Positions 17,403 to 27,171 of a DNA stretch of 64,000 nucleotides are shown one piece after another. The translations under genes were made by a program, and so were the position numbers. The notes beneath the pieces were generated by a model. The model did no database searches. It was given only the letters and a program-made list of their open reading frames with translations, and was not told the DNA's origin. The stretch comes from Bacillus weihaiensis (GTDB lineage Bacteria; Bacillota; Bacilli; Bacillales; Bacillaceae). Position 1 is the first letter of the stretch. The number at the start of each line of letters is the position of its first letter. Where the stretch lies: contig NZ_CP016020.1 in NCBI RefSeq assembly GCF_001889165.1, positions 2,888,501 to 2,952,500 of the forward strand, in the 5' to 3' direction.

Positions 17403-18950
17403 TTATAACATTTCACTAATTGTTTTTGCTTGCATGTGAAGAGCTAAGTAGTCTGGACCGCCGGCTTTTGAGTCTGTTCCTGACATTTTGAAACCACCAA
17501 ACGGATGATAGCCTACAATTGCACCTGTACAATTACGATTGAAATATAGATTCCCTACATGGAACTCTTGCTTCGCTCGTTCGATGTGCTTGCGGTTTCT
17601 TGTAATGACAGCACCAGTTAAGCCGTATTCTGTATTATTTGCAATGTTTAATAGTTCATCAAAGCTATCTGCTTTTGCAAATGCAACAACTGGTCCGAAG
17701 ATTTCCTCTTGCATTATACGCGCATCAGGAGATAGATCTGCAAAGATGGTTGGCTCAATGAAGTAACCTTTTGCTTCATCTCCATTACCACCCGTCATTA
17801 AGCGACCCTCTTCTTTTCCAATTGCAATGTATTCCATTATCTTATCAAAGGAACCTTTATCAATGACTGGCCCCATATATGTGTCATGCTTTTCTGGGTT
17901 ACCTGTAATTTTCTGCTCTGTAATTTCAACAACTCGCTCTAACACTTGATCATATACATCGGAGTGTACAACCGCTCGTGAACCTGCTGAACATTTTTGT
18001 CCTGCAAAACCAAAAGCCGAAGCAAAAATTGATTGTGCAGCAAGTTCGATATCACAGTCACTGTCTACCACCACTGTATCTTTTCCACCCATCTCAGCAA
18101 TCACACGTTTCAAATGCTGTTGTCCTGGTTGAACCTTAGCTGCACGTTCAAAAATTCTCGTACCAACTTCACGTGAACCAGTAAATGTGATAATACTTGT
18201 TTTCGGGTGATCTACTAAATAATCCCCAACCTCAGACCCGCTACCTGGAACAAAGTTAACTACACCTTTAGGTAAGCCTGCCTCTTCCAATACTTCAACA
18301 AATAATGCAGCGATAACTGGTGTTGCGCTAGCTGGTTTTAATACCACTGTGTTTCCGGTAACGATAGGGGCAACAGTTGTACCTGCCATAATCGCGAATA
18401 AGAAGTTCCAAGGTGGAATGACAACAGTAACACCTGTTGGCGTGTAAATGTATTTATTAATTTCACCTTCACGGCTATTAACTGGCTTTCCTTTTGCTAG
18501 CTCAATCATTTGACGAGCGTAATATTCCATAAAATCAATTGCTTCTGCAGTATCAGCGTCTGCTTCATTCCAAGGCTTTCCTGCTTCTTTCACCAATAGT
18601 GCAGAAAAATCATGTTTTTTTCGACGGACAATTGCTGCTGCACGAAATAGAATATTCGCTCTTTCTTCAGGATTCCAATATCTCCAGTCTTCAAAAGCTT
18701 CCGCAGCTGCTTGGATTGCTTGTTCTGCATGATCCTTAGTTGCCTTTGACACTTTTCCTACTACCTCTTCTTTGTTAGCAGGATTGTAAGAAACGATTTT
18801 TTCTTCCGTTGAGATTCTTTCTCCATTAATAACGAGCGGATAATCCTTCCCCATCATCTTATTTGCATTTTCTAATGCCTTTTCAAACGCAACTTTGTTT
18901 TCTTCAATTGAGAAATCCGTAAATGGCTCGTGTTTATAAGTTGTTGACAT
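17403..18950 (-). CDS. pruA: L-glutamate gamma-semialdehyde dehydrogenase (P5C dehydrogenase)
   Basis: A 515-residue full-length aldehyde dehydrogenase of the RocA/PutC type. It oxidises glutamate-5-semialdehyde to glutamate with NAD. Visible signatures: PWNFLFAI (~residue 167), [18 protein letters not shown] (NAD site), VIAEMGGKD (general-base Glu ~286), and [13 protein letters not shown] holding the catalytic Cys near 320. It lies 20 bp downstream of proline dehydrogenase on the same strand, so the two convert proline to glutamate as one operon. The PutP proline carrier is not in the window. In B. subtilis terms it is PutC, or RocA if arginine-linked; context favours PutC. Confidence 0.95.
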   Translation of the reverse strand: MSTTYKHEPFTDFSIEENKVAFEKALENANKMMGKDYPLVINGERISTEEKIVSYNPANKEEVVGKVSKATKDHAEQAIQAAAEAFEDWRYWNPEERANILFRAAAIVRRKKHDFSALLVKEAGKPWNEADADTAEAIDFMEYYARQMIELAKGKPVNSREGEINKYIYTPTGVTVVIPPWNFLFAIMAGTTVAPIVTGNTVVLKPASATPVIAALFVEVLEEAGLPKGVVNFVPGSGSEVGDYLVDHPKTSIITFTGSREVGTRIFERAAKVQPGQQHLKRVIAEMGGKDTVVVDSDCDIELAAQSIFASAFGFAGQKCSAGSRAVVHSDVYDQVLERVVEITEQKITGNPEKHDTYMGPVIDKGSFDKIMEYIAIGKEEGRLMTGGNGDEAKGYFIEPTIFADLSPDARIMQEEIFGPVVAFAKADSFDELLNIANNTEYGLTGAVITRNRKHIERAKQEFHVGNLYFNRNCTGAIVGYHPFGGFKMSGTDSKAGGPDYLALHMQAKTISEML

Positions 18951-18970
18951 AGTATCCGACTCCCTTTTTT

Positions 18971-19903
18971 TTATTTTTTCGTCATACCTTTTAATACAAA
19001 TGCAATATTAGCTGGACGCTCTGCAAGTCTTCTCATAAAGTAGCCATACCAGTCATCCCCATATGGTACATACACTCGCATTTTATAGCCTTCTTTCACT
19101 AATTCTCTTTGCGTTTGTGATCTCATTCCATAAAGCATTTGGAACTCAAATTGATCCTTCGAGATATTATGCTCCTTTGCAAGCTCCTTTGTGTACTCAA
19201 TCATCGCATCATCATGTGTCGCGATTGCTGCATAGCTTCCACTAAGCATATGCATCTTAATAATTTTTTTATAGTTTTGATCTACATCCGATTTGTTTGG
19301 AAAAGCAACAGTAGGTGATTCCTTGTATGCTCCTTTTACTAAACGTAAAAACGGCTTGTAGCTACTCAACTCGTTAATATCTTCTTCTGTTCGGTATAAG
19401 TAAGCCTGAACAACTGTACTAATATAGTTGTAACGACTCTTAAAATCTTTGAAAATATCTAATGTCTTTTGACATCTTTGCTCATCTTCCATATCAATAG
19501 TAACCATTATTTGATGCTTTTCAGCTGTATCTAATATGTTTGTCATATGATCATAAACTAATTGATCATCAATATCTAAACCTAACGAGGTTAATTTAAG
19601 TGAAACCTGTGAATCTAGCTTTTGAGCAGCAATTGTTTCAATCGTACGAATACATTCCTCCGCTCGCTCAATAGCAACAGCCTTGTTTGTCACAAATTCA
19701 CCCAAATGATCCACGGTAACTGAAAGTCCATAATCATTTAATTCCTTTATAAATTTGACAGAGCTAGGAAAATCAAGACCTCCAACAATTTTGCCAGAAG
19801 CAATATTCCCACCCCAATTTTGGGCAGCGCGGTTTAAGGCTTTATTTTTTGATAGATAGAGGAAAAAATCTCTTGTCATAACAGACACTTCATACACCCC
19901 CAT
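18971..19903 (-). CDS. putB: Proline dehydrogenase (FAD-dependent)
   Basis: A ~305-310-residue monofunctional proline dehydrogenase. It oxidises proline to pyrroline-5-carboxylate with FAD and passes electrons to the membrane quinone pool. Signatures: [48 protein letters not shown] and the C-terminal [11 protein letters not shown]...[23 protein letters not shown], which binds substrate. The start is uncertain: the ATG at 19903 has no ribosome site; a GTG at 19888 is preceded by GGGGGTG; an ATG at 19879 begins MTRDFF. It is the first gene of the proline-degradation pair. B. subtilis calls it PutB. Confidence 0.92.
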   Translation of the reverse strand: MGVYEVSVMTRDFFLYLSKNKALNRAAQNWGGNIASGKIVGGLDFPSSVKFIKELNDYGLSVTVDHLGEFVTNKAVAIERAEECIRTIETIAAQKLDSQVSLKLTSLGLDIDDQLVYDHMTNILDTAEKHQIMVTIDMEDEQRCQKTLDIFKDFKSRYNYISTVVQAYLYRTEEDINELSSYKPFLRLVKGAYKESPTVAFPNKSDVDQNYKKIIKMHMLSGSYAAIATHDDAMIEYTKELAKEHNISKDQFEFQMLYGMRSQTQRELVKEGYKMRVYVPYGDDWYGYFMRRLAERPANIAFVLKGMTKK

Positions 19904-20008
19904 TACAATGGTAAGAGTTTAAAAACCCTTCAATTTCTTCTTAAGCTAATTCTACATATGTTCATTATGTGTAACAATGTATCAACAATACAAAGATTTC
20001 ACTTGTTC

Positions 20009-20027
20009 ATTGTGTTGAAACCACAAT
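20009..20027. promoter_or_regulatory. Candidate operator upstream of the proline-degradation operon
   Basis: A perfect inverted repeat ATTGTG-7 bp-CACAAT lies ~105-120 bp before the proline dehydrogenase start. It could bind the PutR-like activator. A weak cre-like sequence TGGAAACGCTTAAC overlaps the region at 20033-20046 (two mismatches to the consensus ends). No other gene is evident in this 398-bp gap. Confidence 0.35.
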
Positions 20028-20301
20028 ATTATTGGAAACGCTTAACAATAGATATTTCCTAGGAAACAAAACACTCATGAGTAGGTATATACTTACACTT
20101 CCACACAATATACCTCGTTAAACCCACTGTTTTTTTGGTAAGATAGATTAGAAGAGAATAGTACCTTCTAGACGGGTCATACAAGGCTCTCGGTGAGTTT
20201 TATCCTATTTTTAAAAATGAGCGATACATTCTTTTTTACGAGTTAGATAGGTTAATTTGTTGCATAGGCTACTAATAAGGACGAATGATGAGGAGGATAC
20301 G

Positions 20302-20487
20302 ATGAAAACACTTATGTTCATTGTTATTTTAATAGGAGCTCTTGCTTTGATAGGTACAATTGTAATTGGTGGTAGGGGCGATAAGGATTATGATGAATCC
20401 ACTAAAGGAAATATATCTAGACTTTCCCTCATCTATCTCCTACTTGCAATTGGAATCATTGTCGCATTTGCTGTTTATTTAAATTAA
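20302..20487 (+). CDS. Small membrane protein, 61 residues
   Basis: Two transmembrane helices (residues ~3-21 and ~42-60) flank a short polar loop with GGRGDKDYDESTKGNISRL. The start at 20302 follows GAGGAGGA; a longer frame from 20257 lacks a site. Proteins of this size and shape in Bacillus have been annotated as 'BshB3, potential contributor to bacillithiol synthesis'; I think the resemblance is real but cannot confirm it. Monocistronic, ending in a terminator. Confidence 0.7.
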   Translation: MKTLMFIVILIGALALIGTIVIGGRGDKDYDESTKGNISRLSLIYLLLAIGIIVAFAVYLN

Positions 20488-20506
20488 CGAAATAGAACTA
20501 TTTTTT

Positions 20507-20538
20507 GGGAAACTGATTGCTCAAGTTTCCCTTTTTTT
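20507..20538 (+). terminator. Terminator after the 61-residue membrane protein
   Basis: The perfect stem GGGAAACT/AGTTTCCC with a 9-base loop is followed by seven T. Confidence 0.9.
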
Positions 20539-20829
20539 ATATCAATGAACCTTTCATATACGAACGCTTTATATTCGTTTTTCTCCACTCTCATTTTATG
20601 TTCCACCTATTACGCAAACCTATAGGAAAAGAGTCTAGAAGAAACAATGTAATCGCATTCACAAATCTTTCACATTTAATTGTAAGCACTTACACAAATG
20701 TAACCCTTTTTATTTTATAATGGACTTAATCATTGAAATAAACCTAATTTGAGTGTGACTTAGGAACTATCTCTATTAAGAAATTTATATACTTACCTGA
20801 AATAAAATTTGGAAGGAGTAAGCGCATCA

Positions 20830-21009
20830 ATGAAAAACTTTGTATTCCTTATTGATAACGGTATTGAATTAAAAGAACAAAAAATTATTGCCTCTGGTAT
20901 GATGGAAGCTGTAAATAAAATAAAAGAAGTGAAGAAACAATTACTAAATGATCAACAAGAAAACTCTAAAATTATCTTTAAAGGCGTTATTTATGAGAAC
21001 GCTTACTAA
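20830..21009 (+). CDS. Hypothetical small protein, 59 residues
   Basis: Not recognised. It begins with MKNFVFLIDNGIELKEQK, continues with a charged helix (MMEAVNKIKEVKKQLLND) and ends with a beta-like stretch KIIFKGVIYENAY. Soluble; no signal peptide. The site AAGGAG lies 12 bp before the ATG, a little far but clear. It ends 11 bp before a strong terminator, which supports it being a real single-gene transcript. The 342 bp upstream hold only the previous terminator. Confidence 0.6.
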   Translation: MKNFVFLIDNGIELKEQKIIASGMMEAVNKIKEVKKQLLNDQQENSKIIFKGVIYENAY

Positions 21010-21020
21010 ACAATTATCTA

Positions 21021-21059
21021 AAAAGCAATGAATTCTCCATCTGAATTCATTGCTTTTTA
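21021..21059 (+). terminator. Strong terminator after the 59-residue gene
   Basis: The perfect 15-bp stem AAAGCAATGAATTC/GAATTCATTGCTTT (with flanking A/T) has a 7-base loop and a T tail. Confidence 0.92.
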
Positions 21060-21113
21060 CATCCTCTCTATTTCTTGCTAGTATGATAAGCAAAGGCTAA
21101 AGGATGTGGGCGT

Positions 21114-21284
21114 ATGAACAGTCAAGAAATTCAACATAAAATCGACGATCTCAAACTCGAATATATCAATCTTCAAGGAGATATTGAAAAACTTGAGTCA
21201 ACAGGTCATTCAATTGAAAAGCTTGAAAAAAGATTAACGCAAATTGAAAATGAGCTTCAGTCTCTTCGCACAAAGCAATCATAA
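21114..21284 (+). CDS. SE1832-family small coiled-coil protein, 56 residues
   Basis: Starting with MNSQEIQHKIDDLKLEYINL and then QGDIEKLESTGHSIEKLEKR, the whole protein is one or two amphipathic helices with heptad-spaced Leu/Ile. This matches the SE1832-type small proteins of Bacilli, which share the 'IQGDLEKLES.G' core. Function unknown. The site AGGATGTGG precedes the ATG. A T-tailed hairpin follows 140 bp downstream. Confidence 0.72.
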   Translation: MNSQEIQHKIDDLKLEYINLQGDIEKLESTGHSIEKLEKRLTQIENELQSLRTKQS

Positions 21285-21422
21285 GGCTATTTTACCTTCT
21301 TTTTTCCGTTTACCACCGATATGACCAATAGGTTAGTTTGTAGAACGATATTTTAGAGGCTTTCTGTGAATTGCGATTTGGTTTTAGGTAGGTCTATAGG
21401 AAAATGGAAGACTATACAAAAG

Positions 21423-21451
21423 AACGCTCAGAAAATCTGAGCGTTTTTTTG
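21423..21451 (+). terminator. Terminator downstream of the SE1832-like gene
   Basis: The stem AACGCTCAGA/TCTGAGCGTT with a 3-4-base loop is followed by seven T. It also stands between this gene and the convergent azoreductase gene. Confidence 0.9.
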
Positions 21452-21533
21452 TAGCTATTTATCTCTTAGCATTTAGATAACGAAGTTCAAATGTAGTCGT
21501 AACTAGATGCACATACCTATTTACTAACATGTA

Positions 21534-22169
21534 TTAGAACGTTTTACCTAAGTCAGTCGCACGCGCAATTCCATTCGCTTTAATTTCTTCCGCTTTATCA
21601 GGCATCGCATTATGACCTTCGATAAATAACCCTTCAAAACTAGGTACACCAAAGAAGTTCATGATTACATTTAAGTAGCGGTGTCCCATTTCAAATTCTG
21701 CTGCAGGACCTTCTGAATAAATACCACCTCTAGCTTGAATGTGAAGAGCCTTTTTATCAGTTAATAACCCAACAGGACCCTCTGCAGTATATTTAAATGC
21801 TTTTCCAGCTACGGCAACTGAATCAATATATGCTTTCATAGCTGCTGGGAAAGAGAAGTTCCATAAAGGCGTCACAAATACGTATTTGTCACCATTTATA
21901 AATTGTTCACTTAACTCATTAAGACGACTTACTTTTGCTTTTTCTTCATTTGAAAGCTCTTCAAACCCTTTACCAGATTGTAGCTTTCCCCATCCACTAA
22001 ATACATCAACATCTAATTGTGGGATATCTTCTTTATATAAGTCAATATGAACAATCTCATCACTAGGATTTGCTTCTTTATATGATTCAATAAATGCTTT
22101 CCCTGCTGCCATACTGAAAGACTGTGTATCATCATGTGGATGAGCTGTAATATAAAGTAATTTTGCCAT
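21534..22169 (-). CDS. azoR: FMN-dependent NADH-azoreductase
   Basis: A 211-residue flavodoxin-fold enzyme that reduces azo dyes and quinones by two electrons with NADH, protecting against electrophiles. Signatures: [20 protein letters not shown] (FMN phosphate loop), [20 protein letters not shown] (flavin site) and [20 protein letters not shown]. The start at 22169 follows AAGGAGAGG; an upstream frame adds 21 residues without a site. Two boxes resembling the MhqR operator lie upstream, which fits the quinone-responsive azoR genes of B. subtilis. Monocistronic. Confidence 0.93.
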   Translation of the reverse strand: MAKLLYITAHPHDDTQSFSMAAGKAFIESYKEANPSDEIVHIDLYKEDIPQLDVDVFSGWGKLQSGKGFEELSNEEKAKVSRLNELSEQFINGDKYVFVTPLWNFSFPAAMKAYIDSVAVAGKAFKYTAEGPVGLLTDKKALHIQARGGIYSEGPAAEFEMGHRYLNVIMNFFGVPSFEGLFIEGHNAMPDKAEEIKANGIARATDLGKTF

Positions 22170-22251
22170 TGTTAGACCTCTCCTTATTCGTTTTTCATTA
22201 TAGTTTGAATCAAATCGTTTCGAATTAACCAAAAATTATTTTTAATTCATT

Positions 22252-22269
22252 TATTTTTAATTCGAGATA
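22252..22269 (-). promoter_or_regulatory. MhqR-like operator 1
   Basis: TATTTTTAATTCGAGATA matches the published B. subtilis MhqR consensus tATCTcgaAtTCgAGATa at 15 of 18 positions, with one perfect half-site. It lies ~85-100 bp upstream of the azoreductase start. Inference from the consensus as I remember it. Confidence 0.5.
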
Positions 22270-22284
22270 ATTGTATAAAAAATA

Positions 22285-22317
22285 TATCTCAACGTCAACT
22301 ATTTTAGTTTCGAGATA
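22285..22317 (-). promoter_or_regulatory. MhqR-like operator 2 (widely spaced half-sites)
   Basis: TATCTC at 22285-22290 faces TTTCGAGATA at 22308-22317. The half-sites match the MhqR pattern but the gap is longer than in the consensus. Together with operator 1 it gives three good half-sites in 66 bp. Confidence 0.35.
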
Positions 22318-22401
22318 TTTTTTATTATTCTTTTTCCTTGTTATTAGCATTTTCATAATAGAATATAGATTTGCACTCTTGAGCGCCCCCTCCTAAAAAA
22401 G

Positions 22402-22437
22402 AAAAATGGAATGCGTGTCATCTCTACGCACTCCATT
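22402..22437 (-). terminator. Terminator of the 49-residue gene
   Basis: Reading the minus strand, the stem AATGGAGTGCGT/ACGCATTCCATT (one G-U) has a 9-base loop and a T-rich tail TTTTTCTTTTTT. Confidence 0.82.
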
Positions 22438-22443
22438 GAAAAA

Positions 22444-22593
22444 TTATTCTGTCTTGTTAAAAAAATAAGGGTTGCTCCCAATATTCTTTCTTACTTCGTC
22501 TGTCAATTCTAAAGAATCATTTTCAACTAAGGATGCTCCCTCATCAAATTCCATATGTGCGCTACCATCATAGTGTAAAGGTTTTTGTTCCAT
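22444..22593 (-). CDS. Hypothetical small acidic protein, 49 residues
   Basis: Begins MEQKPLHYDGSAHMEFDEGA, ends NIGSNPYFFNKTE. It is acidic, soluble and not recognised. A near-perfect ribosome site TAGGAGGTAG lies 6 bp before the ATG, and a strong terminator follows within 10 bp of the stop; together they make a real gene likely despite its size. Confidence 0.62.
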   Translation of the reverse strand: MEQKPLHYDGSAHMEFDEGASLVENDSLELTDEVRKNIGSNPYFFNKTE

Positions 22594-23020
22594 TCTTTCT
22601 ACCTCCTAAATTTTAGGACTTATTGCATATATATTACTATTTTTTTACAGTCATTTCTACACTTTTTTACTAATTTTCGGCTGTTCTCATGTTCATTTTT
22701 TATATTTTCCATTAAGTGCTGGCATAAGACTACTTCTTATAAACTCGTATTGCTTTGCTTCCACGTAACGCTCTTAGTCAGGCTAGGAGCTAAAGCTACA
22801 ACTGACGATGAGAAGACCTGTAGATGGAAACGCCCAAAGGCAGGCTTTTGAACCTCTTGCCTAAATTGAATGCCTGTTACGAAAATCAACAACAAGGAAA
22901 GGAGCCAAAAAAATAGCTGTCATACTATGTAACAAGGTTATTTTTCTTTAGATAGTAACGTTTTATACTTGCTATATGCACTTCTTTCTAAATGGCTTTA
23001 AAGAAACGGAACACCAAAAA
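22594..23020. other. Intergenic region with possible repeat debris
   Basis: 427 bp with no credible gene. The part from ~22760 to 22865 is GC-richer and may be a decayed family A repeat; a plus-strand frame running from the gene-side into it lacks a ribosome site. Confidence 0.35.
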
Positions 23021-23141
23021 GAGGCTGGGACAAAACAAAGAGCCAGGCACCCTCCGATACAATCTATTGTGTGCACTAGATAAAATTAGTGCGTACATAT
23101 AGTCGTTACGATAAGGTGCCAGGCACTTCTGTCCAAGCCTC
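23021..23141. repeat. 121-bp palindromic element (family B, full copy)
   Basis: Nearly identical to the copies at 31649 and 51771, with small changes (AAAATTAGTG in the centre; right arm GTCCAAGCCTC has one mismatch). It lies 15 bp after the PEP carboxylase stop codon and probably serves as its terminator. Confidence 0.9.
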
Positions 23142-23156
23142 TTGAATTTCTCTTCA

Positions 23157-25919
23157 TCAACCTGTGTTACGTAAACCTGCAGCGATTCCGCTAATTGTTA
23201 GTAACACTTCTGTTAGAAGTTCTTCATTTGGTTCATCTTGCTCACGAAGCTCCTTAATTAACTCTACTTGTAGGAAATTAAGTGGGTCAACATAAGGGTT
23301 TCTTCGGTGAACGGATTCTTTAATATTTGGTGTATGATCTAACAGTTCTTTAACTCCAGAAATTTGAAGTAAGATTGATTTAGTTTTTTCGTATTCATCC
23401 ACAATATTTCCAAAAATACGATCAGCAATGTTCTTGTCATTAACTAAGAACGTATATTCCTTAGCTGTTGTAATATCTGCTTTCATTAATGCCATTTGAA
23501 GGTTATCAATCGTTGAACGGAAGAATGTCCATTCCTGATACATACGCTTTAACAGCTCTAAATTCTCCGTACTTTTTGAAGCAAAGCTTTCTAGACCTGT
23601 TCCTGCTGCGTACCAGCCTGGTAATAGCTGACGACTTTGCGTCCATGCAAAAACCCACGGGATTGCACGTAAATCTTCAAAACGGTTACGGTTTTTACGC
23701 TTCATCGGGCGTGATCCTATATTTAATTCAGCTAATTCGTTCAATGGAGTTGCCTCTGTAAAATAGGTTAAGAAATCTGGATCCTCGAATACTAATGATT
23801 GATATTTCTTCAGGGATACTTCAGATATCTCTTCCATGGCCTGTTCCCATACAGGTTCACGAAGATGTTGTTGTTCAGACTCTTTTGATAGGTTAACAGA
23901 AGCCTCTAATAATGTAGAAGTTGCTTGCTCTAAGCTTCGATAAGCAATATCTTCACTTAAGTAACGTGAAGATAACACTTCACCCTGTTCTGTAATTTTC
24001 ACTCCATCTCCTAATGTTTCTGCTGGTTGAGATAGGATACTACGGTTTAATGGACCGCCACCACGTCCAAGTGAACCACCACGTCCATGGAAGAACTTTA
24101 AACCAATTTGATATTGCTTCGCCATATCATGAATCTCAAGCTGAGCCTTATAAAGCTTCCAGTTAGCAGTAATCGTTCCCCCATCTTTACTTCCATCAGA
24201 ATATCCAAGCATGATTTCCTGAGAATCACCTAAAATAGATAAGTGCTTACGATATACATCCATATTAAATAACGTTTCCATAATTTTAGGACCTGCAATA
24301 AGATCATCTACCGTTTCAAGAAGTGGTGCCACATTTAAATGACTTTCTACTGTACCGTCTGCATGCAAACGATAAATTCCTGCTTCTTTCGCAAGAACAA
24401 GTACCTCCAATAGATCACTTGCTGCTTGAGTCATACTCACAAGATAAACGAGGATTGATTTTTTCCCAAACGTATCGTGAGCCTTTTTAATCATTGTAAA
24501 GACTTTAAGCATTTCTTGCGTTTCTTTTGAATAGTCTTCATTTAGTAATAGTACGGGACGAGGATCCTTTAGGACACTTTCTAATGTCTTAATTTTATCT
24601 TCCTCTGATAGAGATGCATAATCTTCTGCAACCTTTACTTTACGCAAAATTTCTGTAATAGCTGCCTCATGTTCTCCACTATGATTTCTAATATCAAGCG
24701 TTGCTAAATGGAAACCGAATAACTGAACTTGGCGAATAAGCTTTCTTAACATTTTCAGCTCACGTTGTGCAGGCTGATGTTTATTCACACTTCGTTCAAT
24801 AATAGCTAGATCCTCTAGTAGTTCATCGGAAGTTTTATAGCCAACATCGGATTTACCAACCGCTTCTAAACGAGCTAAGATTATCGCTAGCTTACGTCGA
24901 TATAATTCTGTTTCCACGGGCCACTGTTTGTCTGCCTTAAGGTAGATTTGTTCCTCTTCTTCCACATTTGCAAACAGCTCTTCCGACACTTCTACACGAG
25001 TAATCGAGTGGCTGAAACGCTTCATCAAATCTGTTAAAGAATCTTGATATTTCTTTAACACAAGCTCTCGATGACTTTCTAATGTTTCCCACGTTACCTC
25101 TGGTGTAACATTAGGGTTACCGTCTCGGTCGCCACCAATCCAAGATCCGAAGCGTAAGAAGTTAGGCACCTGCCATTTATGATTTGGGAATTGATCAGAT
25201 AGTCCATCCTCTAAATCTTGATGAATTTCAGGAAGAACATCAAAAAACGTTTGATCAAAATAATAAAGTCCATTACGAACCTCATCCATTACTGTTGGTT
25301 TACGATGACGTAATTCATCCGTTTGCCAAAGAATTGTCACTTCGTTCAGAAGACTATCCTCTAGTTTTTTACGTTCCTTCTTCGTTAACATCGTATTATC
25401 CAAGCTCTTCAAGATCGTTCCGATACGTTTTTGAATTTCAATAACAGAACGTTTCGTAGCTTCTGTCGGGTGTGCCGTAATAATTAGCTCTAATGATAGC
25501 GTGTTCAATACTTCTTGAATAGTACTCTCTGTAATGTCATTTTCCTTTAATGCATGAAGAGCACTTTCAATAGAAGCTGGTTGTACGACATGGTCATCTT
25601 GAAGCTGATATTCTCGTCTACGACGTATGCGGTGATTAGATTCTGCGGCATTAATAAGATGGAAATAGATTGAAAAGGCACGAATGATTTGTCTTCTCAT
25701 TGGTGAATCTAAGTTGATAATTTCTTGTTTCAGTTCATTATACGTTTCTTTTTCAAAGTTAAGACGAAGTGATTTCGCCATCATTCTTAGCTTTTCAACT
25801 TTTTCAAGTAGCTCTGTTCCTCCATGATGAACAAGGATTTCACCTAAAATATGTCCTAGAGCTTTTACATCGCGACGTAACAATAGACTTGTATCATTTG
25901 TTTCAACTCTTGTTGTCAT
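23157..25919 (-). CDS. ppc: Phosphoenolpyruvate carboxylase
   Basis: A 920-residue full-length enzyme. It carboxylates PEP with bicarbonate to oxaloacetate, refilling the TCA cycle. Signatures: ELIITAHPTEATKRS with the catalytic His (~residue 152), FGSWIGGDRDGNPNVT, MLGYSDGSKDGG, the glycine loop FHGRGGSLGRGGGP, IPWVFAWTQSR, and the conserved C-terminal GLRNTG. Most bacilli rely on pyruvate carboxylase, so the presence of ppc is a useful lineage marker. The site AAGGAGAAGGTG precedes the ATG. Monocistronic. Confidence 0.97.
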   Translation of the reverse strand: MTTRVETNDTSLLLRRDVKALGHILGEILVHHGGTELLEKVEKLRMMAKSLRLNFEKETYNELKQEIINLDSPMRRQIIRAFSIYFHLINAAESNHRIRRRREYQLQDDHVVQPASIESALHALKENDITESTIQEVLNTLSLELIITAHPTEATKRSVIEIQKRIGTILKSLDNTMLTKKERKKLEDSLLNEVTILWQTDELRHRKPTVMDEVRNGLYYFDQTFFDVLPEIHQDLEDGLSDQFPNHKWQVPNFLRFGSWIGGDRDGNPNVTPEVTWETLESHRELVLKKYQDSLTDLMKRFSHSITRVEVSEELFANVEEEEQIYLKADKQWPVETELYRRKLAIILARLEAVGKSDVGYKTSDELLEDLAIIERSVNKHQPAQRELKMLRKLIRQVQLFGFHLATLDIRNHSGEHEAAITEILRKVKVAEDYASLSEEDKIKTLESVLKDPRPVLLLNEDYSKETQEMLKVFTMIKKAHDTFGKKSILVYLVSMTQAASDLLEVLVLAKEAGIYRLHADGTVESHLNVAPLLETVDDLIAGPKIMETLFNMDVYRKHLSILGDSQEIMLGYSDGSKDGGTITANWKLYKAQLEIHDMAKQYQIGLKFFHGRGGSLGRGGGPLNRSILSQPAETLGDGVKITEQGEVLSSRYLSEDIAYRSLEQATSTLLEASVNLSKESEQQHLREPVWEQAMEEISEVSLKKYQSLVFEDPDFLTYFTEATPLNELAELNIGSRPMKRKNRNRFEDLRAIPWVFAWTQSRQLLPGWYAAGTGLESFASKSTENLELLKRMYQEWTFFRSTIDNLQMALMKADITTAKEYTFLVNDKNIADRIFGNIVDEYEKTKSILLQISGVKELLDHTPNIKESVHRRNPYVDPLNFLQVELIKELREQDEPNEELLTEVLLTISGIAAGLRNTG

Positions 25920-26282
25920 GTGTCACCTTCTCCTTACATTTTGTTATTTAGATTCTATTAAATTTTAAGATAATTCTATCATATCATCTTTTCAAGAATT
26001 TTTCATCTAAAATTCTCTTAATCTATACCAATATAAGAACGATACCTACAATTCCATCTAATAAATGAATCATTCGGACGATTATTCTCGTTTTATGTAT
26101 AAATCCCCTTCCTTACTTTCCTTGTATTCACCTTCTTTACAAAAAATTGTAAAGAATCCGGTCTGCTGGTTCTTCCATTGACACGCTTTTCCTGCAGAAG
26201 TCTTTTGTCCTCCACTCCAGTACAAGATGTAAAAATAAACAATTAACATAAGTACACCCTTTGGTAAAAGCTAGCTAGATAC
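25920..26282. other. Intergenic region with family A-like debris
   Basis: 363 bp. The inverted repeat CTTTAC/GTAAAG lies at 26134-26152. The stretch from ~26158 to 26225 (GGTCTGCTGGTTCTTCCATT, then TTTTCCTGCAGAAGTC and CCTCCACTCCAG) looks like a decayed, inverted family A repeat. No gene seen. Confidence 0.4.
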
Positions 26283-27038
26283 CTAAGAGATAGCTCCTTC
26301 TAATTGAAATTGCATTAAAAAACCTTCATATAATTCCTTAAAACAATTTGGTCGAAATAGGTTGGCAGCGTGACCCGCATGCTTAATTTCCTTATAAATA
26401 ACATGTGGGACAATTTCTGCTAATTCTTTTAATGTAGATTTGTAGAGAGTATCATGATCACCCATTACCCATAATATAGGGGCGGTAACGGATTTCAAAT
26501 CTCTTCTTAGATCGTAATATAATCGATGCTCAATTGCGTTCTTCAAAATATTTTCTGCAAGCTCCAAACCGTATTTATAATAGATTTTCTTTGAAATCAC
26601 AGCATAGGGATCAATCAAAGATTCTTTTGGATAAATATCATTTGTATAGTGCTTCAACCATTTAGAATACTCTTCCTCTCTCACGTTCCAATGATGCCTT
26701 AAAACATCAAATAACTGTGAAGGAGCATTGTAATGACCACCTATATAGCACAAGCTTCTCACTTTATCTTTATACTTAGATGCAAAAATGGTACTCGGAT
26801 AGCACCCATAGCTAAGTGAGCAAATATGAGCTTCATTTATCCCGTTTTCCTCATAAAACTCTTCTAATTGCTGCACTAAATGATGTAATGTAAATTCTAT
26901 AGGCTTACCACGATCTTCACCATGTCCAAGTAGATTATACGCATATGTATCATACTTTGTTTGAAAATAGTCCATTTGCTTTTTAAACGCACGCTTTGTA
27001 CCTGTTAGCCCATGAATAAAAATAATTGCCTCTTTCAT
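26283..27038 (-). CDS. Alpha/beta-hydrolase
   Basis: A 251-residue hydrolase of the fold used by esterases and lipases. KEAIIFIHGLTGTKRAFKKQ is the oxyanion-hole strand; SLSYGCYPS carries the nucleophile Ser near residue 93 (the first Gly of G-x-S-x-G is a Ser here); WVMGDHDTLY supplies the Asp, and IKHAGHAANLFRP the His. No signal peptide, so it acts in the cytoplasm. The substrate is not predictable. The start at 27038 follows GGAGGT. Single gene upstream of ppc on the same strand, with 363 bp between. Confidence 0.8.
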   Translation of the reverse strand: MKEAIIFIHGLTGTKRAFKKQMDYFQTKYDTYAYNLLGHGEDRGKPIEFTLHHLVQQLEEFYEENGINEAHICSLSYGCYPSTIFASKYKDKVRSLCYIGGHYNAPSQLFDVLRHHWNVREEEYSKWLKHYTNDIYPKESLIDPYAVISKKIYYKYGLELAENILKNAIEHRLYYDLRRDLKSVTAPILWVMGDHDTLYKSTLKELAEIVPHVIYKEIKHAGHAANLFRPNCFKELYEGFLMQFQLEGAIS

Positions 27039-27171
27039 GAATACCTCCGTTATCACCTTGTTTGTGCCACTCCCCCTCTTAATCTTACGTTGAGATTGTT
27101 AACGTTATATATAGTAGTAGTAAACTTTTTGTAAGGAAATAGGGACAAGCATATATACTTGTCCCCTTACC

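Noticed and set aside
20517-20720. 67-codon plus-strand frame
   Set aside because: Starts inside a terminator stem, no ribosome site, Phe-rich low-complexity sequence.
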